Shown here: one piece after another, positions 47,604-56,316 of the stretch | How the letters are laid out: each line of letters begins with the position of its first letter | How positions within the stretch are numbered: the first letter of the stretch is position 1 | Assembly (NCBI GenBank): GCA_020186115.1 | Contig: WSYJ01000036.1 | Span: forward strand, 1,240,001 to 1,304,000 | Reading direction: 5' to 3' | Source of the DNA: Histomonas meleagridis | Lineage: Eukaryota > Parabasalia > Tritrichomonadida > Dientamoebidae | Length of the DNA stretch: 64,000 bases | The notes under the pieces: model-generated | Told to the model about the DNA's origin: nothing | Database searches by the model: none | Seen by the model: only the letters and a program-made list of their open reading frames with translations | Made by a program: the position numbers and the translations under genes

Positions 47604-47814
47604 CTAAATCAATTTTAACTTTTTCTTCTTCAAAAACAAATTTTAACGAAAGATTTTTAGTAAAAAAAATGCACTTAAACATTAGATGATTGCCTAAAGT
47701 CACAAATGTCATTTATATATTAAATTATTTTAATTGTTAATTTTGATGAATTCTCATCCAAAAAGGAATAAGAAGTCGAATGTTTAAGATTTCAAAAACC
47801 AAAAACTTATTTCG

Positions 47815-48747
47815 TTATTTGAACAAGGCTGCGATCTTTGGATCGACTCCATCCTTGTCTAAGTTCTTTGATGAGTACTTAATCGCGTTGATGAGTTGGT
47901 TCTGCTTTGGTTCGAAGGATACAAGGAGTTCCATTGCCTCTCTGACGTGGAATTTCTGCTTTGTAGTGAATGAACCATTTGGTGACAAATGATCATAAAT
48001 TAATGTCGCGCCAACAATACATCTCAAACAGAGCTTGTTGGGTTGTTCATCCGGGAATCTGTGGTTTTTGAGGATGTTTGTGCAGACATCGCTGACACAA
48101 CCAAGTACATCTAATATCTTTGCATGAGCTTCGGATGTTGGTGAATAGTTAGCCTGAAGTGTGCTAATGACATCAGAAAGCATTGGAGTTGGAGCAGCCC
48201 AAAAAACAGTGGATGTATTTGAATCATTAATTATCTCATCCAAATCACCTTGGTTACGAGGTGCTGCATTTCGCCTAAAGAATGCAAGGTCATTAAGAAG
48301 TTTAGGTAGGCGAAGCTTAATTTCATCAAATGTAAGTATAATGTCAAAACAGTTGACAAAACATTTGATAGCAATTGGCATATCAACAAATACGTCAATA
48401 GTTTTATCATGGGCTAAATTGGTAACGGTTTCTAGAAGTTCAGCAAACTTCTTAGATACAGTTTTAGCAAACTTGAACATCTCCATTTGTAATTGAATAT
48501 TAGGAAATATAGCTTGCCAAGCGGCTTCCTTAGTTTCTGGAGATGGATTATTAAGTGATTCTGCTGCAAGCTGCTGTCCATCTTGATAAGCTGAAAAACG
48601 TTGGAATTTTTCTTGAGCAGGATTAAATATCGTATTTTGAAAATCAGTGTACAATTGTTTCTCGCTCTCGGTTTTAGGTTCCGCATTCACTATGTCAACA
48701 TAGAGTTCTGGAAGCGACCTTTTGCTTGAACTGAACAAGCCACCCAT
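47815..48747 (-). CDS. CYRI/FAM49 family Rac1-binding protein
   Basis: 310 residues covering the whole DUF1394 family. Matches to animal CYRI include MGGLFSS at the N-terminus (a myristoylation-type MG start), TESEKQLY, KEAAWQAIFPNI, LTFDEIKLRLPKLLNDLAFFRRN (with the Arg pair that binds Rac1 in CYRI-B), TPMLSDV, CLRCIVGATLIYDHLSPNGSF and INAIKYSSKNL. CYRI opposes the Scar/WAVE complex by sequestering active Rac1 and so limits actin protrusions. Its presence in a trichomonad suggests that the Rac-Scar brake is ancient. The AAAAGTGAC motif lies 9-17 bp upstream (48756-48764). Confidence 0.9.
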   Translation of the reverse strand: MGGLFSSSKRSLPELYVDIVNAEPKTESEKQLYTDFQNTIFNPAQEKFQRFSAYQDGQQLAAESLNNPSPETKEAAWQAIFPNIQLQMEMFKFAKTVSKKFAELLETVTNLAHDKTIDVFVDMPIAIKCFVNCFDIILTFDEIKLRLPKLLNDLAFFRRNAAPRNQGDLDEIINDSNTSTVFWAAPTPMLSDVISTLQANYSPTSEAHAKILDVLGCVSDVCTNILKNHRFPDEQPNKLCLRCIVGATLIYDHLSPNGSFTTKQKFHVREAMELLVSFEPKQNQLINAIKYSSKNLDKDGVDPKIAALFK

Positions 48748-49885
48748 TTCTCAATGTCACTTTTGGCCTTTCAAAAAGCAAAAAAATTGAATGAGCTGTC
48801 CCTCGCATCAAAATCCCTTATCGTATTAACCACTCAATCCAATTTTTGTTGTAATTTCGGCTAGTTTATGGTTAAAAAGTGACATAAAATGTGAGGCTGG
48901 TAGATTTACCGATGGAAAATTCAATGATTGAAAAATCGTTTTAAACAGAAAAAACGTATTATCGTCACACAGAAATTCTATCGTATTCATCAAGAAAGAA
49001 AGTTTCCATAAGAAAAGTTTCACAATAAGTATTTTATATAATATTCAAAAACTAAATATATGTTTCTGGTAATGAAAAGGTAAATGGTAAACATTAAGCA
49101 AAAACTACATTTTATGAAAATATTGTTTGATAGGGGAATAAGAATTAAATTAGACAAATGTTATTGATGGAATTAAGAAATAAGCATTATCGACATAGAA
49201 TATCTATGTGGACTCCAAAAACCATCTAAACTAACGCATATAATTCAACTTTATTACATACAAGTGGAAAAAGCATATATTTTAAAAAGCAATGTAATGT
49301 AAGTTTTTCACTGTGCCTCTTACATATATATTAATGAAAACACCATTTAGAGATATTTAAAATGCAAATGACATACCATTTTCAAATGTAGAAACAATGA
49401 ATTTGACAGACCCATGTTATTCATAACTGTTACAAAATATATCCATATTTAAAATGAATTTATTTTTGTATGAAAGGATATGCAAAATCTTTTTTTTAAA
49501 TAATAAATTTATTGGCATTTTATTTGCATGAATATGGAATAAAAAGCTAATGATGTGCCAAATGGATACGCATAAAATAAATAATATCTAATGATATTAC
49601 ATTTTTAAAAGAGTAAGTGTTTTAAGAGGAAAAAATTTATACTCTTTATTACTTATTTTAACTCATTGCAAAAGAATAGATTCAAATAACTAATGAATAA
49701 TGAACTTCAATATAGACTTAATTATTAAATAAATTAAAAATAATTATACCAAAGATTAAAAATTAATAAATATTAAACAAACGAACATTAATATTAAACA
49801 ATTTCATCTTTTACTAAAGGATCTAAATTCTCATTTAAAAATAAAAAATTAAATAAAAAAAAATTTAATTATAACACAAACAGTC
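48748..49885. other. long intergenic region, no gene seen
   Basis: About 1.1 kb, very AT-rich. Apart from the AAAAGTGAC element near its left end I find no gene, RNA fold or repeat. Long A/T tracts near 49700-49870 precede the 3' end of the RRM gene. Confidence 0.5.
48756..48764 (-). promoter_or_regulatory. AAAAGTGAC motif before the CYRI gene
   Basis: CCAAAAGTGACA in gene orientation, ending 9 bp before the start codon. Confidence 0.45.
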
Positions 49886-51976
49886 CTAAAATTCATTAGT
49901 TTTTTTCTTGATCCATTCATTCATCAAGTTAACATCATTCGCAAGTTCGAAACACTTTTCAATTGTTTCATTTGTTATTTCATCCAAAAGTTTCTTTTTT
50001 ACTTCATTTTCATTCACAGACTTAACAATACAATTTTTGATGATTTCTCTTGGCCGAAAGCAACAAGGATTCGAAATATTTCCATTTTTCTTTATATATA
50101 TTTCAGATTCATATGAATGTTGTTGCTCTTTAACTTTAAACTTTGTGATATTATATGTTGAATTCGGAGGCTTGTTTAAGGAAACAATTGCATCATGCAG
50201 CTCTTTAAATACAATGATAGCTCGTTCATCAGGTTCGCCTGTAACTGGATCAAAAAACATCATGGCACTTTCAACCGCCCCAACCGTTTCGAATGTTTCG
50301 CGCAACTTTTTGTTGGTCATTTTAGAGCCAATATCAGTTACATAAATGGTTCTATCATGGACGTCTTTATTAGATTTGGATAAGAGTTTGTAAGTACGAA
50401 CCATCATATGAAATCCATAAAGTTGACAATCAAATCCAATCGATCTTAAAAAATTTAATGCATTAATTACATTGTTAAGATCAGAAAGTGTTATAAAGGC
50501 AGTTCGAGAATTACCATTGTTTGAAATCCAAAGATCAACAATAGATTTAATTCCATTCTGATGAAATTTGTCTGTTATCGTAATTTCAGTTTCTGTTTCT
50601 GGTATGTTGTACCATGCAACAACGCGTCCTTTATTGTTATCAGAAAAACCACTTAATATATCATTTGGATCAAGTGGCTGATACAAATATGTATTAATAA
50701 TTCCACTTTCCTTATGAGCTGTTACAGCATCAGGATAATGACCAAATAAAACATAACCAATACAACTACCATCACTAACTGGTGAAATATATATTGATAA
50801 TATATCACCAAAAATAGATAACTGTTGTCTAATTTTGGAATATGTAATATCGCCAGGAAGTTCATTTAATTGAAGCAATCCTGAATACGGATGTTCAAGT
50901 CTTTTCTCTAAATATGGTAAAATACGTATTGGGGTACCCCGCGTATCTATCGTTGTTTTATCGAGTTCTTTTATAACTTTGTTTCTTTCTGATTCACTTT
51001 CGAATTGTGCAAAGCAAACAATATCCGAAGAATCTCTTTTCCCATATACATCAATAAAAACCACTTTTGCAACTTTTTGTAAATGTTCAATTATTAGTGA
51101 TTTGTCATCAGTTAAAAGTTCTGTAATGAAAACACGTTTACTTTCACTTGCCCTTAGAACTGATGTATATATATCTTTTTTAACTGAACTAACAATTGTA
51201 AATTGTGGATCATAAAATTCTGCAATTGCATGAGAAGCTGACCTTGGGTTTTCGAAAATTATAAAATAATAATCACTCAATGGAAAAGAATCCAAAATCT
51301 TTCCAAACTTAGAGAAGACATTACAAAAATTGTAATTATTGAAATCTAAAGAGGATGTATTTGATTGAATGCAAATAATGTTTGGTGGTAACTTTAATAT
51401 TGTATTAAGAATTTTATCCCTTGCTCTATAAAGTCCTACATTGATTACATTTCCATTTATTTCTGCATTTTGAAGAACATCCATAGTTGTTTGTGCGTCA
51501 TCTGAATTAGCAAAATGAACATATGCAACTCCTTTGGATTTTCCATATATGTCTCGAGGTATTCTACATGAAATTGAACCATATATTTCTAATGTTTTTT
51601 GTAATTGTAATTCGTCAATATCAAGTGGAAGGTTATTTAATTGTAATACAATGTGTTGATTATATGAATTAAAAATTAACCAAGAAACTTGTATTTGAAT
51701 TCCAGTATGATTGATTACAGAAAAATTATCATCAACTGCTTTTTTAGCTTCACTGTAATTGGAAAACGTAATGAAAGCATCAGCCATTTGTTGTGAAACA
51801 CACTTTGAAATTGAAGTTATAGTTCCATATTGCTGAAAAAACCCATGGAGCCATTCTAATGAAACTTTACATGGTAAGCCACCTACGTGAATCATTCTGC
51901 CCTTCAACAAAAATAATGGATCCATTGCATGACGGATATTTGGTTCCATTTTGGCGGTATTTAAACACAATTTCAT
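49886..51976 (-). CDS. multi-RRM RNA-binding protein (about seven RRMs)
   Basis: 696 residues made almost wholly of RRM-type repeats. RNP2/RNP1 pairs can be read for RMIHVGGLP...DAFITFSNY; IVLQLNNLP...GVAYVHFAN; IICIQSNT...YYFIIFENP; RVFITELL...CFAQFESE; LLQLNELP...GYVLFGHY; VVAWYNIP...AFITLSDL; and TIYVTDIG...AIIVFKEL. Only the second and fifth keep aromatic residues close to the canonical RNP motifs, so some modules probably serve as scaffold. A short Lys-rich tail follows. The layout recalls PABP- or MRD1-like proteins, but the number of modules points to a trichomonad-specific arrangement. The start is ATG 51976, or the Met nine codons later. Confidence 0.85.
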   Translation of the reverse strand: MKLCLNTAKMEPNIRHAMDPLFLLKGRMIHVGGLPCKVSLEWLHGFFQQYGTITSISKCVSQQMADAFITFSNYSEAKKAVDDNFSVINHTGIQIQVSWLIFNSYNQHIVLQLNNLPLDIDELQLQKTLEIYGSISCRIPRDIYGKSKGVAYVHFANSDDAQTTMDVLQNAEINGNVINVGLYRARDKILNTILKLPPNIICIQSNTSSLDFNNYNFCNVFSKFGKILDSFPLSDYYFIIFENPRSASHAIAEFYDPQFTIVSSVKKDIYTSVLRASESKRVFITELLTDDKSLIIEHLQKVAKVVFIDVYGKRDSSDIVCFAQFESESERNKVIKELDKTTIDTRGTPIRILPYLEKRLEHPYSGLLQLNELPGDITYSKIRQQLSIFGDILSIYISPVSDGSCIGYVLFGHYPDAVTAHKESGIINTYLYQPLDPNDILSGFSDNNKGRVVAWYNIPETETEITITDKFHQNGIKSIVDLWISNNGNSRTAFITLSDLNNVINALNFLRSIGFDCQLYGFHMMVRTYKLLSKSNKDVHDRTIYVTDIGSKMTNKKLRETFETVGAVESAMMFFDPVTGEPDERAIIVFKELHDAIVSLNKPPNSTYNITKFKVKEQQHSYESEIYIKKNGNISNPCCFRPREIIKNCIVKSVNENEVKKKLLDEITNETIEKCFELANDVNLMNEWIKKKTNEF

Positions 51977-52548
51977 TTCACAGAAAAAAATTGAATAAAA
52001 AAGGTAAGCCGTTTATATTAAAATTTTACAAAAGATTTTCAAAATCTGTCCTTTGGCAAAATCAAGTGCTTTTTTCCAAAACCTGGAAGTAAATATTAGA
52101 ATTATATATTATTTCTTTGGTATTTAACACCTTTTGAATGTAAAATTATTAACCACAATATATTCAATATTAATTTCTTCTTGGCCCATCATTTCGTTTA
52201 ACAATGCATCAAAAAGTCATAACGACTTCACATACCTTAATAGTTATTTTCATGTTTATTGTAATTAGATAAAGAATGAACCCATTTTACTTATCGAAAT
52301 AGAGTTTATATTATTTTTGAAAATCATTGATTCATTTTATGAATTAATTTCATACCATAAATTCAATGAATTTTTTTTCTATTTTCCTAATGAATAATTT
52401 TCCCTATTTCCATAATATCATTTTGATTCTTGTTGGGATTCCAATTGTCTTCTTTTTATTGTTGATAAAAAAGTGAAGTGTATTTCAATGCGTACGATAA
52501 AAATTTCAATTACAAACGGTTAATGGATTTGGCCAAATCAGATTTTAT
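51977..52548. promoter_or_regulatory. divergent region, RRM and Nudix genes
   Basis: 572 bp. GCCGTTTAT at about 52008 lies near the RRM gene and AAACGGTTA at 52514-52522 lies 27 bp before the Nudix ATG. No further gene seen. Confidence 0.4.
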
Positions 52549-53292
52549 ATGACCAACATCATTGTTAGAAGAAAAGCTAAGTATGGTGATTATCTTCTTA
52601 AATGGGAAGGAGAACTATCAGACCCTTCAATCGTTACAGACTTAATCGAGCAAAATATTTCTGCATGGATTGAATCTGATACACCTTCAATATGGATTAG
52701 ACTCCAAGGAAATGACTTAAATCACATAAATTATTTTCTTTCGAATGGTTTTAAGATGCATCGCATTAAAAATGGAAATATCCTTGTTCTTAATCGATGG
52801 ATCCGAAAATACAGTAACACATTACCACCTGGTCCATTTTGCTACATTGGTGTTGGCGCTTGTTGTATTGCAGACGGTAAAATTCTAGCGATCCGCGAGA
52901 ATCAAAAAACCGGACCAAGTCCTTGGAAAATTCCAGGAGGCTCATTTGATGTTACCAAAGACAGAACAATATCAGATACCGCTGTTCGCGAATGTTTTGA
53001 AGAAACAGGAATCAAAGCAAAATTTGAATATATTACATTCCAACGATTTGCATTCAAATCGCCATCACTGTTCCACCAACCAGATATATATTATATTGCC
53101 AGACTTACACCAATCACAAAAGAAATAAAATCCGACAAAGTTGAAATTTACGAATGTAAATGGATGGACATCGAAGAGTTCGAAGCAAGTCTTTCTGGGT
53201 ATGGCAAAGAAATGTATCTTCCTGCAATAAGGGCAAGCACTGGTTTTACTGAACATCAGACATCAAATCCAGATCATACTTTCTACTACTAA
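52549..53292 (+). CDS. Nudix hydrolase, NUDT6-like
   Basis: The Nudix box is at about residues 125-150: GGSFDVTKDRTISDTAVRE, then CFEETGI. The first Glu position is changed, but REx2EExG is intact. The block SPWKIPGGS...DTAVRECFEETGIKAKFEYI matches NUDT6 (the FGF-2 antisense protein family). The preceding 100 residues form the small N-terminal domain of that family. Substrates of NUDT6-type enzymes are unsettled; NADH and coenzyme-A-like dinucleotides have been considered for relatives. The C-terminal strand KVEIYECKWMDIEEF is typical. The stop forms TAAAT. Confidence 0.88.
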   Translation: MTNIIVRRKAKYGDYLLKWEGELSDPSIVTDLIEQNISAWIESDTPSIWIRLQGNDLNHINYFLSNGFKMHRIKNGNILVLNRWIRKYSNTLPPGPFCYIGVGACCIADGKILAIRENQKTGPSPWKIPGGSFDVTKDRTISDTAVRECFEETGIKAKFEYITFQRFAFKSPSLFHQPDIYYIARLTPITKEIKSDKVEIYECKWMDIEEFEASLSGYGKEMYLPAIRASTGFTEHQTSNPDHTFYY

Positions 53293-53983
53293 ATTTTTTG
53301 GAAATTTCCCTTCATAAATTACAAATTTAGATTCATTTTTTGCTTTATTACACTTTAGTCATTTATTTCATTCGTATATCGATCAGAAAATGAAGAATCA
53401 ATTTCTCATAAAATCATGTCTTTAACAAGTATGCGGGAAAAAAATTCCTTTAAATAAGGGGCGGTACATATTTAGCTAAATAATTATATAATATAATATT
53501 TTTAAGTTCATTAATGATGAAAATATTTAATATAATTCGTTAAAAATTTATTTTTTCTTTTAATTTCAGCATTTGATTCAAAAAACGTCGTTACCACTTT
53601 TTATACATAACTGTAATTATTTATTTGGACCATCTTGAAGAAATACGAAAAGAACTGACAAATAAAAATTTGTAGGTTTTGTTTTTCTTGAACTCATTTT
53701 TATTGGATTTTTTTTTAAATAATTTGATTTTTTGATATAATTTTGGAACTCATCTGCTTACTATTGCATATTTTAATAAATTTTTCACATATGATTCAAA
53801 TACTATTCCATTCTCTTAATTGAAGTTTTCGAGTGTTTTATGAATTTATTAAGATATCCTCCAATTCTGACTCCTTTAGATTGATTTGTATTAACATTTA
53901 CAATATCATGGCCTAATATCTTAAGAGATATTATACTGAAACCTGAAACATGCTATCATTGGAAAACAAAGCAATACATGGAA
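53293..53983. other. convergent intergenic region, no gene seen
   Basis: 691 bp. A brief GC-richer patch (GCGGGAAAA near 53431 and GGGGCGGTAC near 53457) stands out in AT-rich sequence; otherwise nothing. Confidence 0.45.
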
Positions 53984-54592
53984 TTAATTTTTATTAACGT
54001 TTGCAAAGTAAGCCTTCAAATCAACACCAGCAAAATTGGTCATGAATGTATACTCTGAAACATGTGATTCAAATTGTTTAAAGTCAATGGATCCTGTTTT
54101 ATCAGGATCAAACTTCTGGCAAGCTGAAGTGACCAACACTTCTATTTGATCATCAGGAAGATATGTTAATTTCTCCTTTGCAATTAGGAGCATAATTTCT
54201 TGAAGTTCGCTTATTTTCACTATACCATCCTTATCTAGATCAAATAAATGAAATGCAAGCTTTAATCTTTCTTCTTGAGATGCCCTGTCACAAAGAGAAG
54301 AAAATCCATGAACAAATTCTTTGAAATCAATAATTCCATCACCATTGGCATCAAATGCTGAAAAGATATATTCTGCTAATTGTAAACTTGATATACCAAA
54401 GACGTCTTGGAAATCGTGAATTTTAATACCTGGTTTACGCTTATGTACTTTTACAAGATCTTTAAATCGAGAATATAAAAGTTTGATTTCATCAGCAGAG
54501 AAATGTGTTGATGACTCCAATTCTGAAATTGTTTTGTGTGTGAGCTTGTCTCTTTTTAGTTTTAAAGCAATTTTGCTACCTTGAACACCCAT
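53984..54592 (-). CDS. calcineurin-B/CIB-like EF-hand protein
   Basis: I chose the ATG at 54592 because it gives MGVQGSK, an N-myristoylation consensus as in calcineurin B; the frame also allows a start at 54655 with 21 further residues. Four EF-hands are laid out: a degenerate pair member near the start, then DANGDGIIDFKEF, DLDKDGIVKISEL and DPDKTGSIDFKQF with good Ca-binding loops. The block HGFSSLCDRASQEERLKLAFHLFD is the calcineurin B/CIB/CBL family signature. It would couple calcium to a phosphatase or kinase at membranes. The catalytic partner is not in the window. Confidence 0.85.
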   Translation of the reverse strand: MGVQGSKIALKLKRDKLTHKTISELESSTHFSADEIKLLYSRFKDLVKVHKRKPGIKIHDFQDVFGISSLQLAEYIFSAFDANGDGIIDFKEFVHGFSSLCDRASQEERLKLAFHLFDLDKDGIVKISELQEIMLLIAKEKLTYLPDDQIEVLVTSACQKFDPDKTGSIDFKQFESHVSEYTFMTNFAGVDLKAYFANVNKN

Positions 54593-55047
54593 CAATATTT
54601 GTGAAGTAAGATACAGATAGAAAATTGAATAGCCATAAAATGTTCGAACGTTCATTTTTCAATTGAAAAGGTGCATCTCGGACAAACAAATCAAATCGGT
54701 GATACGACCAAATCTTGTTGTAAAAAAGTGGCTTTGAAAACTTCCGTTAGAGATTTCGACCCAATTCAAAAACTGCCTCAAGAAGATCTTCTCGTTTCAT
54801 GCAATGAATTCATCTCACTATCATAAACAACAAGACAACGAATTCTTTTGTTATGGTGTAATTACGCATGGTGAAAAATTATAAATTTTATCAAAATTCA
54901 AATTTGGTTTGACAAAAACATATTTTTTTTACTTATAATATGTTACTCACATACAACACTTACATGTTTACAAAGAAGAGTCGGCGTTTTTTTTAAATAA
55001 AGCAATAATATCATTTCAAAACAATAGATTTTATTATATAAAAACAT
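54593..55047. other. upstream region of the calcineurin-B-like gene, no other gene seen
   Basis: 455 bp, includes AAAAAAGTGG near 54722, a possible promoter word at about 130 bp from the start. Confidence 0.4.
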
Positions 55048-55728
55048 TTATGATTGACTTTGTGAACTACTTGGTTCACTTTGATCGTTAAATTCTTCTT
55101 CTTCATTTCGATCAATTGGTTTGATGCACGCCATCAAAATAAGATCAATAATTAGAATGATAATTATTGCCCCATAAACGCAAACCAGCACAAGAGTGAC
55201 GATGAAAGCGGTTTTGGATCTCTGATCAACATATTCTTCAATTTTATCAGAACAATCTCGATTTTGACTGCATCCATTGGAATCCATCCAATCCTGAAAA
55301 TAAGAAGGTGGACTAGTAGAATTAATCATTTGTGAAAAGGATGTTAAATATTGTGTTTGTTTGTTTGGTGCATTAAGACATATTGAATAAATCCATAGTA
55401 CTAACTGTGCAATTAACGCTAATGCTGTGATAATTATCAGCAAGAAATGTACGGCAAAGAAATATCCATAAATATAAATTATAACTAGTGTAATTACCAA
55501 CATTACAATAGCCCCATATGAAATAGCCATGTAAGAGCAGACAATGTCTCTCATAAGTTTTCCGTTTTCGAGTGAAATCCATATATCGTTATTTATCCAT
55601 GTGAACCAGATTGTCCCCCAGATCCCTCCTATTAATACCATAATAATAACGAAGCAGCATGCTAACTTAAATAGGCACATAAAGTCGCCTATCCTAAATG
55701 TCAGCCTTTGACCAAAGTTAAGTTTCAT
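55048..55728 (-). CDS. tetraspanin-like four-helix membrane protein
   Basis: The ATG at 55728 (MKLNFGQ) is the first Met; the longer frame begins with a TTG. Four membrane helices are evident: LACCFVIIMVLIGGIWGTIWF, GAIVMLVITLVIIYIYGYFF, FLLIIITALALIAQLVLWIY and IVTLVLVCVYGAIIIILIID. Between helices 3 and 4 is an extracellular loop of about 60 residues with GCSQNRDC; it lacks the classic CCG motif, as in trichomonad tetraspanin-like (TSP) proteins. The cytoplasmic tail is acidic and Ser/Gln-rich. TSP proteins in trichomonads occur on the surface and on exosomes and respond to host contact. AAAAAGTGG (55760-55768) and TAACGGTTA (55785-55793) both lie just upstream. The stop forms TAAAT. Confidence 0.75.
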   Translation of the reverse strand: MKLNFGQRLTFRIGDFMCLFKLACCFVIIMVLIGGIWGTIWFTWINNDIWISLENGKLMRDIVCSYMAISYGAIVMLVITLVIIYIYGYFFAVHFLLIIITALALIAQLVLWIYSICLNAPNKQTQYLTSFSQMINSTSPPSYFQDWMDSNGCSQNRDCSDKIEEYVDQRSKTAFIVTLVLVCVYGAIIIILIIDLILMACIKPIDRNEEEEFNDQSEPSSSQSQS

Positions 55729-56316
55729 TTTAGGGATTGCGTTCAAATCTTGAACGTTTCCACTTTTTCAACTCCAAACAAAAGTAACGGTTATCGATAT
55801 TTCAATTTATTAGAAAAGTGTTTTTAAACGATTTACCACGCGGTTTTCTTTCTTTTGGTCAAAGTGTGATTTTTTTTTTTATAATCACAGGCTTTAAAAT
55901 AGTTTTGAGATGTCTTATAGCATTTAGATTTGTTCACTATAGTGGTAAATTATAGAAAACGGTCTTTTTATAGGTCTATAAGGATGAGACAAAAATCTTC
56001 GAGAATATATTTTTTCGGACATGTGATATGAAATAGTTTACATAAAATTTTAATAAGTAAAAATATGTATTAGGTTTGCACAAAAACAAACAATTTTAAC
56101 TTAAGAAATCTTTCTAATGACAAAAATATAATTTGGAATGTCATAATTTGTTCAATCGATTGCAACTTTGATCATTCTATAGAATACCTTGGCGAAGCAC
56201 CCACAAAACTTACGGAAATGTACGCACATAAGAATAGAGAGGTCCGTGGTTCAGCCTACCATGCATTTGACTAAAGATAAATGATATAATTACAGGATGG
56301 TTGTATTTTACTCATT
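55729..56316. other. intergenic with the tetraspanin-like promoter
   Basis: 588 bp. The left part carries both recurring promoter words (AAAAAGTGG and TAACGGTTA) upstream of the tetraspanin-like gene. No other gene found. Confidence 0.5.

Noticed and set aside
56230-56275. A patch resembling part of a tRNA (GTGGTTCAGCC)
   Set aside because: No cloverleaf, acceptor stem or anticodon arm can be formed around it.
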